Shown one piece after another: positions 41,540-49,571 of a stretch of DNA of 64,000 nucleotides. Under the pieces are notes generated by a model. It was given only the letters and a program-made list of their open reading frames with translations, had not been told where the DNA came from and did no database searches. The position numbers and the translations under genes are program-made. Source of the DNA: JABSQH01 sp965230015 (GTDB taxonomy: Bacteria > Actinomycetota > Acidimicrobiia > Acidimicrobiales > Ilumatobacteraceae); NCBI GenBank assembly GCA_965230015.1, contig CBDDKF010000005.1, positions 62,001 through 126,000 on the forward strand, read 5' to 3'. Position 1 is the stretch's first letter. Each line of letters starts with the position of its first letter.

Positions 41540-43539
41540 CCTACAGCCTGGGCATCGACCTCGGTACCACCTACAGCGCGGCCGCGGTCGTCCGCAACGA
41601 GCGAGCATCGATCGTCGAATTGGGACGGCGCTCGGCATCGGTGCCGTCGGTCGTGTTCCTGCGCGACGACGAGAGCGTGATTGCCGGCGACGCCGCAGAA
41701 CGTCGTGCGGCGACCGAGCCGCAGCGCGTCGCCCGTGAGTTCAAGCGACGACTCGGCGACACCACTCCCCTGCTGCTCGGCGGCACGCCGTACTCAGCCG
41801 AGGCGCTGACGGCGCGCTTGCTGGCATGGATCGTCGACCAGGTGGTGGAGCGCGAGGGCGGACCGCCTGTGTCGATCGCCATCACTCATCCGGCCAACTG
41901 GGGCCCTTACAAGACCGACTTGCTCCAACAGGCCGTCCGCCTGGCGGGCCTCGACCCCGACAAGGTCACGCTGATCACCGAGCCGGAAGCTGCGGTTCGT
42001 CACTACGCCAGCCAAGAGCGCGTCGAGCCCGGCTCGGTGGTGGCGGTGTACGACCTCGGTGGTGGCACGTTCGATGCCGCGCTGCTGCGCAAGACCGACT
42101 CCGGCTTCGAGTCGCTGGGCCGCCCGGAGGGCATCGAGCGGCTCGGTGGGATCGACTTCGACGCCGCGGTGTTGGGGCATGTGGTGCGCGCCCTCGACGG
42201 CACCGTCGAGGCGCTCGATCCGGACGAGCCCGGGGCCCGCGCCGCATTGGCCCGGCTGCGCCACGAGTGCGTGGATGCGAAAGAGGCGTTGTCGAGCGAC
42301 ACCGAAACGTCGATCCCGGTGTTGCTGCCCAACGTGCAGACCGAGGTGCGGCTCACGCGGGCTGAGTTCGAGTCGATGATCCGGCCATCACTCGCCGACT
42401 CACTCGATGCCTTGCGCCGGGCGCTGAGTTCGGCCGATACGTCGACCGACGACGTGTCGGCGGTGCTCTTGGTGGGCGGCTCGTCGCGCGTGCCGCTGGT
42501 GGCACAACTGGTGTCGAACGAGTTCGGCCGACCGGTAGCGATCGACGCCGACCCGAAGCACGCCGTTGCCCTCGGCGCGGCCCTGGTCGCTGCGGCGGCC
42601 CTCGACGAGTCCGCAAGCGAATCGAGCGCCAGCGCGGCGATCGCGGGAGCGGGCGCCGCGGCCGGAGTCGCTGCAGCGGGCAGTGGCGCGGCGGCAGCCG
42701 CCGACGTGCCCACCGAGGCGGCGCCGGTCGTCGATCCGGCCGCCACCACCGTGACCCCGGCGGCGGACGCGCCCACCACGCCGGTCGCGGCCGTGGCGTC
42801 GACGGCGCAGCCGAGTGTTGTGCCGCCGGCCGATCTCCACGCGGACGCACCGCCGGCTGCGCGGTCGCGGCTCCCGCTGGTGTTGGGGATCGCCGCTGCG
42901 GTGGTCGCCCTGGCGGTTACTGGAGTGATCGTGCTCTCGGGCTCGGGCGGTGGCGACTCGACCGAGGCCGGCGCCGCCACGGTGACCGAACCCGTCGGCG
43001 AGGCCGACACGGCCACTTCTGCGGCGCCCGTCACCACTCCCGACGACACGACGCCGGCACCAGCCGAGACCAGCGCAGCGACCGTTGCGCCCGTCGTGAC
43101 CGACGCACCGGAGGCACCGGACGCCACGGTCGACGCGATCGACATCGCGGCGCTGCCCACCCCATGTCCAGCCGACCAGCCGTTCACCGCGTGCATCACT
43201 GCGATCGAGGTCGATGCGGCAGGCGGACTGGTCGCCACGTACGTCACCACTGGCTACGAACCGGAGCTGGAACCCGTCGGCGATCACATCCACTTCTTCT
43301 TCGACTCGGTGATCGCCGGGAACGAGGCCAATGCGGGCACGGCCGGCAACGTCGGCGAGTGGCGGGTGTGGGATGCGCCGAATCCGTTCACGGCTACCGG
43401 CGGCGAGCAGGGCCGCACCGGCTACACCATCGACGACGCACGGCTCTTCGGCGCCACTCAGTTGTGCTCGCTGGCTGCCGACGTGAACCACGCCGTGTAC
43501 GAGGGCACCGGCAACTGCATCGCCATTCCCGGGTTGTGA
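41536..43539 (+). CDS. membrane-anchored Hsp70-like protein
   Basis: A 667-residue protein whose first 365 residues are an Hsp70 ATPase domain: IDLGTTYSAAAVV (phosphate 1), VYDLGGGTFDAALL (phosphate 2, about 171-184) and VLLVGGSSRVPLV (adenosine, about 312-324). The substrate-binding domain of DnaK is missing. Instead, an Ala/Pro linker leads to one membrane helix (about 446-468), a Thr/Ala/Pro-rich stretch and a C-terminal domain of about 130 residues with four Cys (TPCPADQPFTACITAIEV, LCSLAADV, NCIAIPG), presumably outside the cell. It would couple cytoplasmic ATP use to the envelope. It overlaps the gene before it by 4 bases and the dynamin gene after it by 1. Confidence 0.87.
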   Translation: MTYSLGIDLGTTYSAAAVVRNERASIVELGRRSASVPSVVFLRDDESVIAGDAAERRAATEPQRVAREFKRRLGDTTPLLLGGTPYSAEALTARLLAWIVDQVVEREGGPPVSIAITHPANWGPYKTDLLQQAVRLAGLDPDKVTLITEPEAAVRHYASQERVEPGSVVAVYDLGGGTFDAALLRKTDSGFESLGRPEGIERLGGIDFDAAVLGHVVRALDGTVEALDPDEPGARAALARLRHECVDAKEALSSDTETSIPVLLPNVQTEVRLTRAEFESMIRPSLADSLDALRRALSSADTSTDDVSAVLLVGGSSRVPLVAQLVSNEFGRPVAIDADPKHAVALGAALVAAAALDESASESSASAAIAGAGAAAGVAAAGSGAAAAADVPTEAAPVVDPAATTVTPAADAPTTPVAAVASTAQPSVVPPADLHADAPPAARSRLPLVLGIAAAVVALAVTGVIVLSGSGGGDSTEAGAATVTEPVGEADTATSAAPVTTPDDTTPAPAETSAATVAPVVTDAPEAPDATVDAIDIAALPTPCPADQPFTACITAIEVDAAGGLVATYVTTGYEPELEPVGDHIHFFFDSVIAGNEANAGTAGNVGEWRVWDAPNPFTATGGEQGRTGYTIDDARLFGATQLCSLAADVNHAVYEGTGNCIAIPGL

Positions 43540-45389
43540 TGAGCGATCCACTCGTCGGCGCGCTTCAGTCGCTGCAGGCACTCGCCGAGGTGCACGATCG
43601 ACCCGACCTGGCGATCGCCGCGGGCGGGGCGATGGGTCGACTGCGTGCCCCGGCGCTGCGCATCGTGGTGATGGGCGAGTACAAGAAGGGCAAGAGTTCG
43701 TTGGTCAACGCCTTGCTCGATGCGCCGGTGTGCGCGGTCGACGATGATGTCGCCACCGCGGCCCGGCTCGAGGTGGGTTTCGCCGAGCCGCCGGCGGGGC
43801 GTTGGTGGCGCCTCGAGTCGACGGCCGACGGCACCGAGCGAGTGGTCGACTCGACGATCGACATCGGCGATGCCGCGCATGTCAGCACCCTCGAGTACAC
43901 GACGTTGGTACGCGCCGGACTGCCGCGGCGGTTGTTGCGGAGCGGGGTCGTCCTCATCGACACCCCCGGGGTCGGGGGGATCTCTTCGGCGTCGGCGGTC
44001 GTCACCGCGAGCACGCTCGCCGACGCCCACGTCGTGCTGTTCGTCAGCGATTGCAGTCAGGAGCTGACGGCGGCCGAGTTGGCCGCGCTGCGCGACGCGG
44101 TCGACCGTGGCCCTGCGGTGGTGTTGGTCGAGTCGAAGGCCGACATCACCCCGCATTGGCGGAGGATCGTCGACGCCGATCGTCAGCATCTGAGCCGGTG
44201 CGGGCTCGAGTTACCGGTCGTGGCCGTGTCGAGCGAGCTCCGTGAGTTGGCCTTGCGCGCCGAGGATCGCGACCTCAACCAGGAGTCGGGCGTGGCCGAA
44301 CTGTTGGCCGTGATCAACGGCCGCTTCGTGGCCGAGCGCCGACAGTTGGCGCGCGAGTCGGCCCTGCGCACCGCTCGCCGTGTGTACTCCCTGCTGCACG
44401 AGCCGCTGCGTACCGAGCTCCAACTCCTCGAGGGGGCCGACGACACCGACGGTGCAACAGCGCTCGCGCAGGCCCGCGAGGACCTCGACGAGTTCAAGGC
44501 GCGCGCCAGTACGTGGCAGCAGCGATTGAACGACGGTTGGACCGACCTGGTGGCTGCGGTCGACCACGATCTACGCGACCGGTTTCGACGGCTCGCGCGC
44601 GACGCCGAGGAAGAACTCGACGACGTCGACCCCGACGAAACATGGGACGAGTTCGAACCCGAGCTGTATCGGCGGGTCGCCGAGGCGCTCGACCACAATC
44701 TGACATTGCTGCGCGATCGAGCCGACGATCTGGCTGTGCGCCTGGCCGAACAACTCGAGGCCGAGCTGCCGGGCGACGACGACGCGGGCGTGTTCGACGA
44801 CACGTTCGCCACGGGCGACGAGTCGTGGGGCTCCGCCACGCGCAAGACCCCCGACCCGGTGTCGTCGGGGACGCGCGTCAATCAAGCCTTTCGTGCCGGC
44901 TACGGCGGGGCGATGCCGATCATGGTCATCGGCGGCATGGCGCTCGGGGTGCTCGGGATGGGCGCGATGGTGCTGCCCCTCGCTGGCGTGGCGGGTGTGG
45001 TCGCCAGCCGTCGAGCGATGCGCGACGAGCGCGATCGTCGACTCCAGCAGCGCCGCCAGCAGGCCAAAGTGGCTGTGAAGAAGTACACCGACGACGTGCT
45101 GCTCCGGGCGGGGAACGAACGCAAACAGCAACAGCGGCGCGTGCAGCGTGCGTTGCGCGACTACTTCATGGCGCGCGTGAAGGAGTTGGCCGGGAGCCAC
45201 GGTGCGGCGATTCGCGCAGCCGAGGCGGCGGCGGCCGCTACCACCGACGAACGACGTCAGCGGCTGGCGGCCGCGCGCAACGAACTCAGGCGGGTGGAAG
45301 CCGTGGCCGTCAAGCTGCAACGCAACACGGCACTCCCCGATCCGAATCCGCAACCGGCTGCGCCCGCCGCTGCACAGGTGGCGTCGTGA
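43539..45389 (+). CDS. dynamin-like GTPase, IniA-like
   Basis: A 616-residue large GTPase. G1 is GEYKKGKSSLVNALL (about 45-59), G3 is DTPGVGG (about 145-151), and the G4-like motif is VESKAD. Long helices (about 270-440) form the dynamin stalk; a hydrophobic hairpin (MPIMVIGGMALGVLGMGAMVLPLAGVAGVVASR, interrupted by Gly, about 462-492) would insert into the membrane; a basic coiled coil follows (RRLQQRRQQAKVAVKK). Bacterial dynamin-like proteins remodel or protect membranes, often as pairs. Start ATG 43539 shares a base with the Hsp70 stop (TGATG). Confidence 0.88.
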   Translation: MSDPLVGALQSLQALAEVHDRPDLAIAAGGAMGRLRAPALRIVVMGEYKKGKSSLVNALLDAPVCAVDDDVATAARLEVGFAEPPAGRWWRLESTADGTERVVDSTIDIGDAAHVSTLEYTTLVRAGLPRRLLRSGVVLIDTPGVGGISSASAVVTASTLADAHVVLFVSDCSQELTAAELAALRDAVDRGPAVVLVESKADITPHWRRIVDADRQHLSRCGLELPVVAVSSELRELALRAEDRDLNQESGVAELLAVINGRFVAERRQLARESALRTARRVYSLLHEPLRTELQLLEGADDTDGATALAQAREDLDEFKARASTWQQRLNDGWTDLVAAVDHDLRDRFRRLARDAEEELDDVDPDETWDEFEPELYRRVAEALDHNLTLLRDRADDLAVRLAEQLEAELPGDDDAGVFDDTFATGDESWGSATRKTPDPVSSGTRVNQAFRAGYGGAMPIMVIGGMALGVLGMGAMVLPLAGVAGVVASRRAMRDERDRRLQQRRQQAKVAVKKYTDDVLLRAGNERKQQQRRVQRALRDYFMARVKELAGSHGAAIRAAEAAAAATTDERRQRLAAARNELRRVEAVAVKLQRNTALPDPNPQPAAPAAAQVAS

Positions 45390-45447
45390 CCTGGGCGTTT
45401 CCCGATGCGCTGCCTTCGGTCGGGGGTAGCCCGGCGGAGGTCGTTCG

Positions 45448-46911
45448 GTGACGCTGCTCGACCAGACCCGCCACGTGCTGGCCTTGGCCGCCAAGCAGGC
45501 CTTCGATACCCCGCTCGCTGGTTCGATCGCCGAGGCGCGGGATCGGCTCGACGATCCGCTGCGCGTTGCGGTGGCCGGCCGCGTGAAGGCCGGCAAGTCG
45601 ACCCTCGTCAATGCCATGGTCGGCGAGCTGATCGCACCGACCGACGCGCAGGAGTGCACCCGCGTGGTCACCTGGTATCGCGACGGCGTCACCTACCGGG
45701 TTGCCGGCGTCGCCGTCGACGGGTCGCGGGCGCCGTTGCGCTTCGACCGGGATGGCGGCGCGTTGCATGTGGAGCTGGGGACTGCGTCGCCCGACGAGCT
45801 GTCGTCGATCGAGGTCGAGTGGCCCAGCGCGCGCTTGCGCGAGATGACGATCGTCGACACGCCCGGCATCGACTCGATCACCGATGGCCTGTCGGCGCGC
45901 GCCGAACGCTTCTTGGTGGGTTCCAACGAGCGGCCGACGCCGACCGATGCGGTGCTCTATCTCCTGCGCCACGTACACAGCGCCGACATCGGGTTTCTCG
46001 AGTCGTTCCACGACGACGACATGGCGGCCGCCAATCCGGTGAACTCGATCGGCGTGCTGTCGAGGGCCGACGAAATCGGCGCCGCCCGGCCCGACGCGAT
46101 GTCATCGGCCCAGCGCATCGCCCATCGCTGGGCTGGGGATCGTCGGCTGGCTCGACTGGTGCAGGCGGTGGTGCCAGTGGCCGGGCTGTTGGCCGAAGCG
46201 GCGAGCACGTTGCGCCAGGCAGAGTTCGAGGTGTTTGTTGCGTTGGCTCGCGCCGACCGCCAGTTGGTCGACGAACTGTTGGTGTCGGCTGATCGGTTCG
46301 CCAGGTCGTCGGCACCGGTCGGCGTGATCGATGCCGAGCGCGCCGCGGTGCTCGATCGGTTCGGATTGTTCGGATGCCGGGTGGCGCTCGCTGCTGTGAG
46401 GGGCGACCACCGACCACCGGTTGTCACGGCCGGCGGGCTCGCCGACTGTTTGCTGGCCGAGTCGGGGCTGCCCGCCCTGCGCGCAGAGATCGCTCTGCGT
46501 TTCACCACTCGCCGCGATCTGCTGAAGGCCCGCCAAGGCTTGGCTGCGGCGCGCCACGCGGCGATCGCGCTCGGCGACGACGCGCTTGCCGCCGAAGTCG
46601 AACGCATCACCGATGGGGCTCATGAGTTCGCCGAGCTGCGCGTGCTCAATGCACTGCGCACGGGAGCGGTGCGCTTCGACGAGCGCCGAACGCACGCTGC
46701 GCTGACCCTGCTCGCCGAGTCGGCGATCGACATCCGGTTGGGCCTCGACGGCGGCGCGGACGACACGGAGATCCGGCTCGCCGCCACGGAGCATCTGTCG
46801 ATGTGGCAATCGCAAGCCGAACATCCCCTCGCGACGCCCGACGTCGCGGCCGCTGCGCGAGTCCTCACCCGCACCTGCGAAGCCCTTCTCGCCGCGTCCA
46901 CCGCTCCCTGA
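45448..46911 (+). CDS. dynamin-like GTPase, IniC-like
   Basis: A 487-residue GTPase, the second of the pair. G1 is GRVKAGKSTLVNAMVG (about 43-58), the switch Thr lies in DAQECTRVVTWY, G3 is DTPGIDS (about 137-143) and G4-like SRADE is near 198. It is shorter than its partner and lacks a long membrane hairpin, the same relation as between mycobacterial IniC and IniA. GTG 45448 has GGAGG 7 bases upstream and starts 58 bases after the first dynamin gene; it is probably the last gene of the operon. Two palindromic elements follow. Confidence 0.87.
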   Translation: MTLLDQTRHVLALAAKQAFDTPLAGSIAEARDRLDDPLRVAVAGRVKAGKSTLVNAMVGELIAPTDAQECTRVVTWYRDGVTYRVAGVAVDGSRAPLRFDRDGGALHVELGTASPDELSSIEVEWPSARLREMTIVDTPGIDSITDGLSARAERFLVGSNERPTPTDAVLYLLRHVHSADIGFLESFHDDDMAAANPVNSIGVLSRADEIGAARPDAMSSAQRIAHRWAGDRRLARLVQAVVPVAGLLAEAASTLRQAEFEVFVALARADRQLVDELLVSADRFARSSAPVGVIDAERAAVLDRFGLFGCRVALAAVRGDHRPPVVTAGGLADCLLAESGLPALRAEIALRFTTRRDLLKARQGLAAARHAAIALGDDALAAEVERITDGAHEFAELRVLNALRTGAVRFDERRTHAALTLLAESAIDIRLGLDGGADDTEIRLAATEHLSMWQSQAEHPLATPDVAAAARVLTRTCEALLAASTAP

Positions 46912-47040
46912 AAAACCGGGGATTTCCAGCGCCACGCGCCGGATTTCGCGAGCAGAATCCCCGACGCGCCCACGTCTCGCCGAAACTCTGGGGATTCCCG
47001 GCGCCTCGCGTCGGTTTTCGCGAACAGAATCCCGGACGCG
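46912..47040. repeat. dispersed palindromic element, two copies
   Basis: Two copies (about 46912-46966 and 46978-47040), each with a GGGGATT(T)CC arm, a GCGCC...GCGTCGG-type core and a CGCGA(A/G)CAGAATCCC tail. They separate the dynamin operon from the convergent gene; no other feature was seen in the 186-base gap. Confidence 0.75.
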
Positions 47041-47097
47041 CCGAGACCAACGAGGGGCAGCCCCGTTGGTCTCGGCGTCGGAACGGCTGAGTGATGG

Positions 47098-48054
47098 TCA
47101 GTCGTTGGGCACCCCCAGGGTGAGCGGGTTGGCGAACACCGAGTCGACGTCTTCCTCGATGGGTTCCTGTTCGCGCTCATCCTCGACCGGCTGCTGGTCG
47201 ATCAGCTCCTGCTCGCTCGCCTCCGCGTCGACGGGCTCGTCTTCCACCGGTTGCTCATCAACGGGCTGTTCTTCGACGGGCTCGCCCTCGACAGGCTGGT
47301 CCTGCACCGGTTGATCGGGCTCGGGCGCTGGATCAGTGACCGGATCAGGGCGGTCCTCGACCGGGACGTCGGGCTGCGGCTCGGCAGGCGCCGTCGGTGC
47401 GTCGGGAACGACCGGCACCGGCTCGGGCGTGACGGCGATGTCGACGTCGATGCCCTCGTCACTTCCGGCATCGCTCACGTCATCAACGGGCTGAGCGTCG
47501 TCATCGACGACGGTCGAGGGCGGCTCGCTCGACGTAGCGGACGTGCCGGACCCAGGCCAGTACTCGAAGTCGGCGTGGTCCACGCTCATGATGCCGTTGT
47601 TCGACTTGAGGCCCCACTGCTTCCCGTTGACGACGATCCAGATGCAATCGCGGTGATCGTCCCTGCACGTCGTGTCCGCCGGGACCGGCGACGAGCCGTC
47701 GGAGTCGTCAGTGTGCTTGTACTTCTTCTTTCCGTCGGCGCTCAGCTCGGCTTGCAGCAGGTACTCGCCCGACCGCAGCTTGGTGGTGAACTCGGCCTTG
47801 GTCTTCTTGGCGACCTCCTTGCCGAGCTTGCAATTCGCCCCGCTCTGGTCGCAGTCGACCTTGTAGATCACGGTGTCGACGTCGGCGTCCTTGAGCATTC
47901 CCGCGCTGGTCATGTTGCGGACGTGCAACGGCATGTTGCCGGTGCCGGAGGCTGAGGGCGAACCGGCGGGGGCGAGGAACAGTGCGCCGATAGCCGCGCT
48001 GACGGCGACGGCGGCGGTGGCGATCGAAGCGGTGAGGGTGGGGTTGCGGGACAT
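47098..48054 (-). CDS. secreted protein with Pro/Glu/Val/Gln-rich repeat tail
   Basis: A 318-residue exported protein. A signal peptide (1-30) is followed by a domain of about 150 residues with four Cys (VDCDQSGANCKLGKE, TTCRDDHRDCIWIVVNGKQWGL), perhaps disulfide-bonded. The remainder is acidic and low-complexity, with loose repeats of QPVEDEPV/EEQPVDEQPV type, likely an extended stalk. ATG 48054 is preferred over 48108 because AAGGAG lies 7 bases upstream of it. No family recognised. Confidence 0.75.
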   Translation of the reverse strand: MSRNPTLTASIATAAVAVSAAIGALFLAPAGSPSASGTGNMPLHVRNMTSAGMLKDADVDTVIYKVDCDQSGANCKLGKEVAKKTKAEFTTKLRSGEYLLQAELSADGKKKYKHTDDSDGSSPVPADTTCRDDHRDCIWIVVNGKQWGLKSNNGIMSVDHADFEYWPGSGTSATSSEPPSTVVDDDAQPVDDVSDAGSDEGIDVDIAVTPEPVPVVPDAPTAPAEPQPDVPVEDRPDPVTDPAPEPDQPVQDQPVEGEPVEEQPVDEQPVEDEPVDAEASEQELIDQQPVEDEREQEPIEEDVDSVFANPLTLGVPND

Positions 48055-48139
48055 GATGACTCCTTGGTTGAGGTGGTTCGTGATGCGATGTCGTTTGACA
48101 CCGATCACGCTCCTCCTCTGCCGTGAGAACGCCGTGAAA

Positions 48140-48212
48140 CTCTCCCGCCCCGCGCAAATCCTGGGGATTTCGCGCGCCTCGTGCGCGGAATCCCCAGGAT
48201 TTCGGCGGGACG
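48140..48212. repeat. dispersed palindromic element
   Basis: One copy: AATCCTGGGGATTTCGCGCG, core GCGCGCCTCGTGCGC, then GGAATCCCCAGGATTTC. The outer arms form a long inverted repeat (AATCCTGGGGATT with AATCCCCAGGATT). Confidence 0.75.
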
Positions 48213-48220
48213 TGGGCGAG

Positions 48221-49444
48221 TCACTGGCAGTGGGTGAGCCAACTGAGGGAGTCGTCGGGGTTCACCGGCAGGTTGATCTGCTGGGTCTGTCGGCCCGCGG
48301 TGGTCGTGAGATCGACGGTGGCCGTGACCACGTCGTCGAACTCGACCGGCCCGCTGACGGTGTCCAGCACGAACGCGCCGCGGGCGTCGATCGACACGAG
48401 GTCGACGTCGACCACCGACCCGACCGTTCGTGCCAGGTAGTCGAGGCACACCGCGTCACCGAAGTGCGCGGGAACCGCAGGCGACAGCGTCTGGGCAAGG
48501 GCGGGCACGTCGCCGTTGCGATGACCATCGACGAACCGGGACAGGATCTGCGACACCCGAGCGCGCATCTCCCCGTCCGCCATCGGCTCGGGAAGCCGGT
48601 ACGAATGCAGGTCGACGCACTCGTCGTCGAACACGGGGCCTTCGCCGGGCCCGACCACGGCGCCTGGGTCGTCGAGCGTGAAGCCCCAACCGCGGGTCGC
48701 CTCGATCAGGTCGACTGGCGGCCGAGCGTCGGGGTACACCACCTCGAAGCGGTCGAAGGGATGTGCTCCGATCTCGTTGATGCCGAGCTGGCCAGTGAAG
48801 GCGTCATCGACGATCGGGATCTCGATCGGCTGGCCCATGTTGAACGTCGGGCCCTCGACGATCACGATCGAGCCGTCTGGCGCTCCCAGGATCTCCCCGT
48901 TGGTGTCGACCCTCGACCGCGACTGCTGGCCGTCGGCTGGCTGATGCACGGTGTTGAGGCACACGCGGCCAGCGGGTTCCTCGACGAGGATCACGTCGGA
49001 GTTCTCCGGGTGATCGGGGTCGGGAAGGATGAGGTCGTCACCATCGGCGCCCGGAACTCCGGCGGAATCGTCGAGGTGATCCGGCTCGTCGATCGTGTCG
49101 CGACGCTCGGGTGCCAACGCGTCCTGGGAACCCTCGAGGTTGCCGTCGTCGCTGTCTCCCGGCAACGCATCCCACTCAGCGGGGTAACTCATGTCGAGCG
49201 TCGCCCGATCGTCGACGACCACCACAGGGTCGGTCAGCAGGTCGACCTCGTCACCGGCGGGGCCGCTCTCGGTGGTGACCCAGATGACGCCGCCGGTGGC
49301 GGCACCGAAAGCAACGGCGCCGGCGACGACAAGGTTGCGAACTCGGTTCGACGACGGGCGCCGCGAATCGCGCAGGTTCGGCTGGTTCGGGTCGGGCGGC
49401 GTGAGCGGCGCAGCGTACGGGCTGGAATCAGGTGTGGTGTCCAT
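48221..49444 (-). CDS. membrane-anchored exported protein, unknown function
   Basis: A 407-residue protein. A polar N-terminus (1-35) precedes one membrane helix (about 36-57: NLVVAGAVAFGAATGGVIW), then an acidic ectodomain. The middle is Asp/Pro-rich; the C-terminal 130 residues look folded (MRARVSQILSRFVDGHRNGDVPALAQTL, FGDAVCLDYLARTVGSVVDVDLVSI) and have an NTF2-like helical-then-strand pattern. Two Cys near the end may pair. No family recognised. It stands between the kinase gene and the secreted protein gene on the same strand. Confidence 0.7.
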   Translation of the reverse strand: MDTTPDSSPYAAPLTPPDPNQPNLRDSRRPSSNRVRNLVVAGAVAFGAATGGVIWVTTESGPAGDEVDLLTDPVVVVDDRATLDMSYPAEWDALPGDSDDGNLEGSQDALAPERRDTIDEPDHLDDSAGVPGADGDDLILPDPDHPENSDVILVEEPAGRVCLNTVHQPADGQQSRSRVDTNGEILGAPDGSIVIVEGPTFNMGQPIEIPIVDDAFTGQLGINEIGAHPFDRFEVVYPDARPPVDLIEATRGWGFTLDDPGAVVGPGEGPVFDDECVDLHSYRLPEPMADGEMRARVSQILSRFVDGHRNGDVPALAQTLSPAVPAHFGDAVCLDYLARTVGSVVDVDLVSIDARGAFVLDTVSGPVEFDDVVTATVDLTTTAGRQTQQINLPVNPDDSLSWLTHCQ

Positions 49445-49504
49445 GTCGCCACCGTCGGCGCGGCCCGTGAGAACGTCGTGAAACCAGAACCCGACCGATA
49501 CACC

Positions 49505-49563
49505 CGAATTGTTCGCGAAATCGCGCGTCTGGCGCCGAAAATCCCCGGTTTTTCGGTGGGCGG
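49505..49563. repeat. dispersed palindromic element
   Basis: One copy (TTCGCGAAATCGCGCG, GGCGCC, AAAATCCCCGG) between two minus-strand genes, directly after the kinase gene's stop. Confidence 0.7.
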
Positions 49564-49571
49564 TTGAGTTG

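Noticed and set aside
37854..41638. Minus-strand frames of 523 and 685 residues opposite the repetitive proteins
   Set aside because: Low-complexity mirror images of the acidic repeats; the plus-strand frames have ribosome sites and coupled starts.
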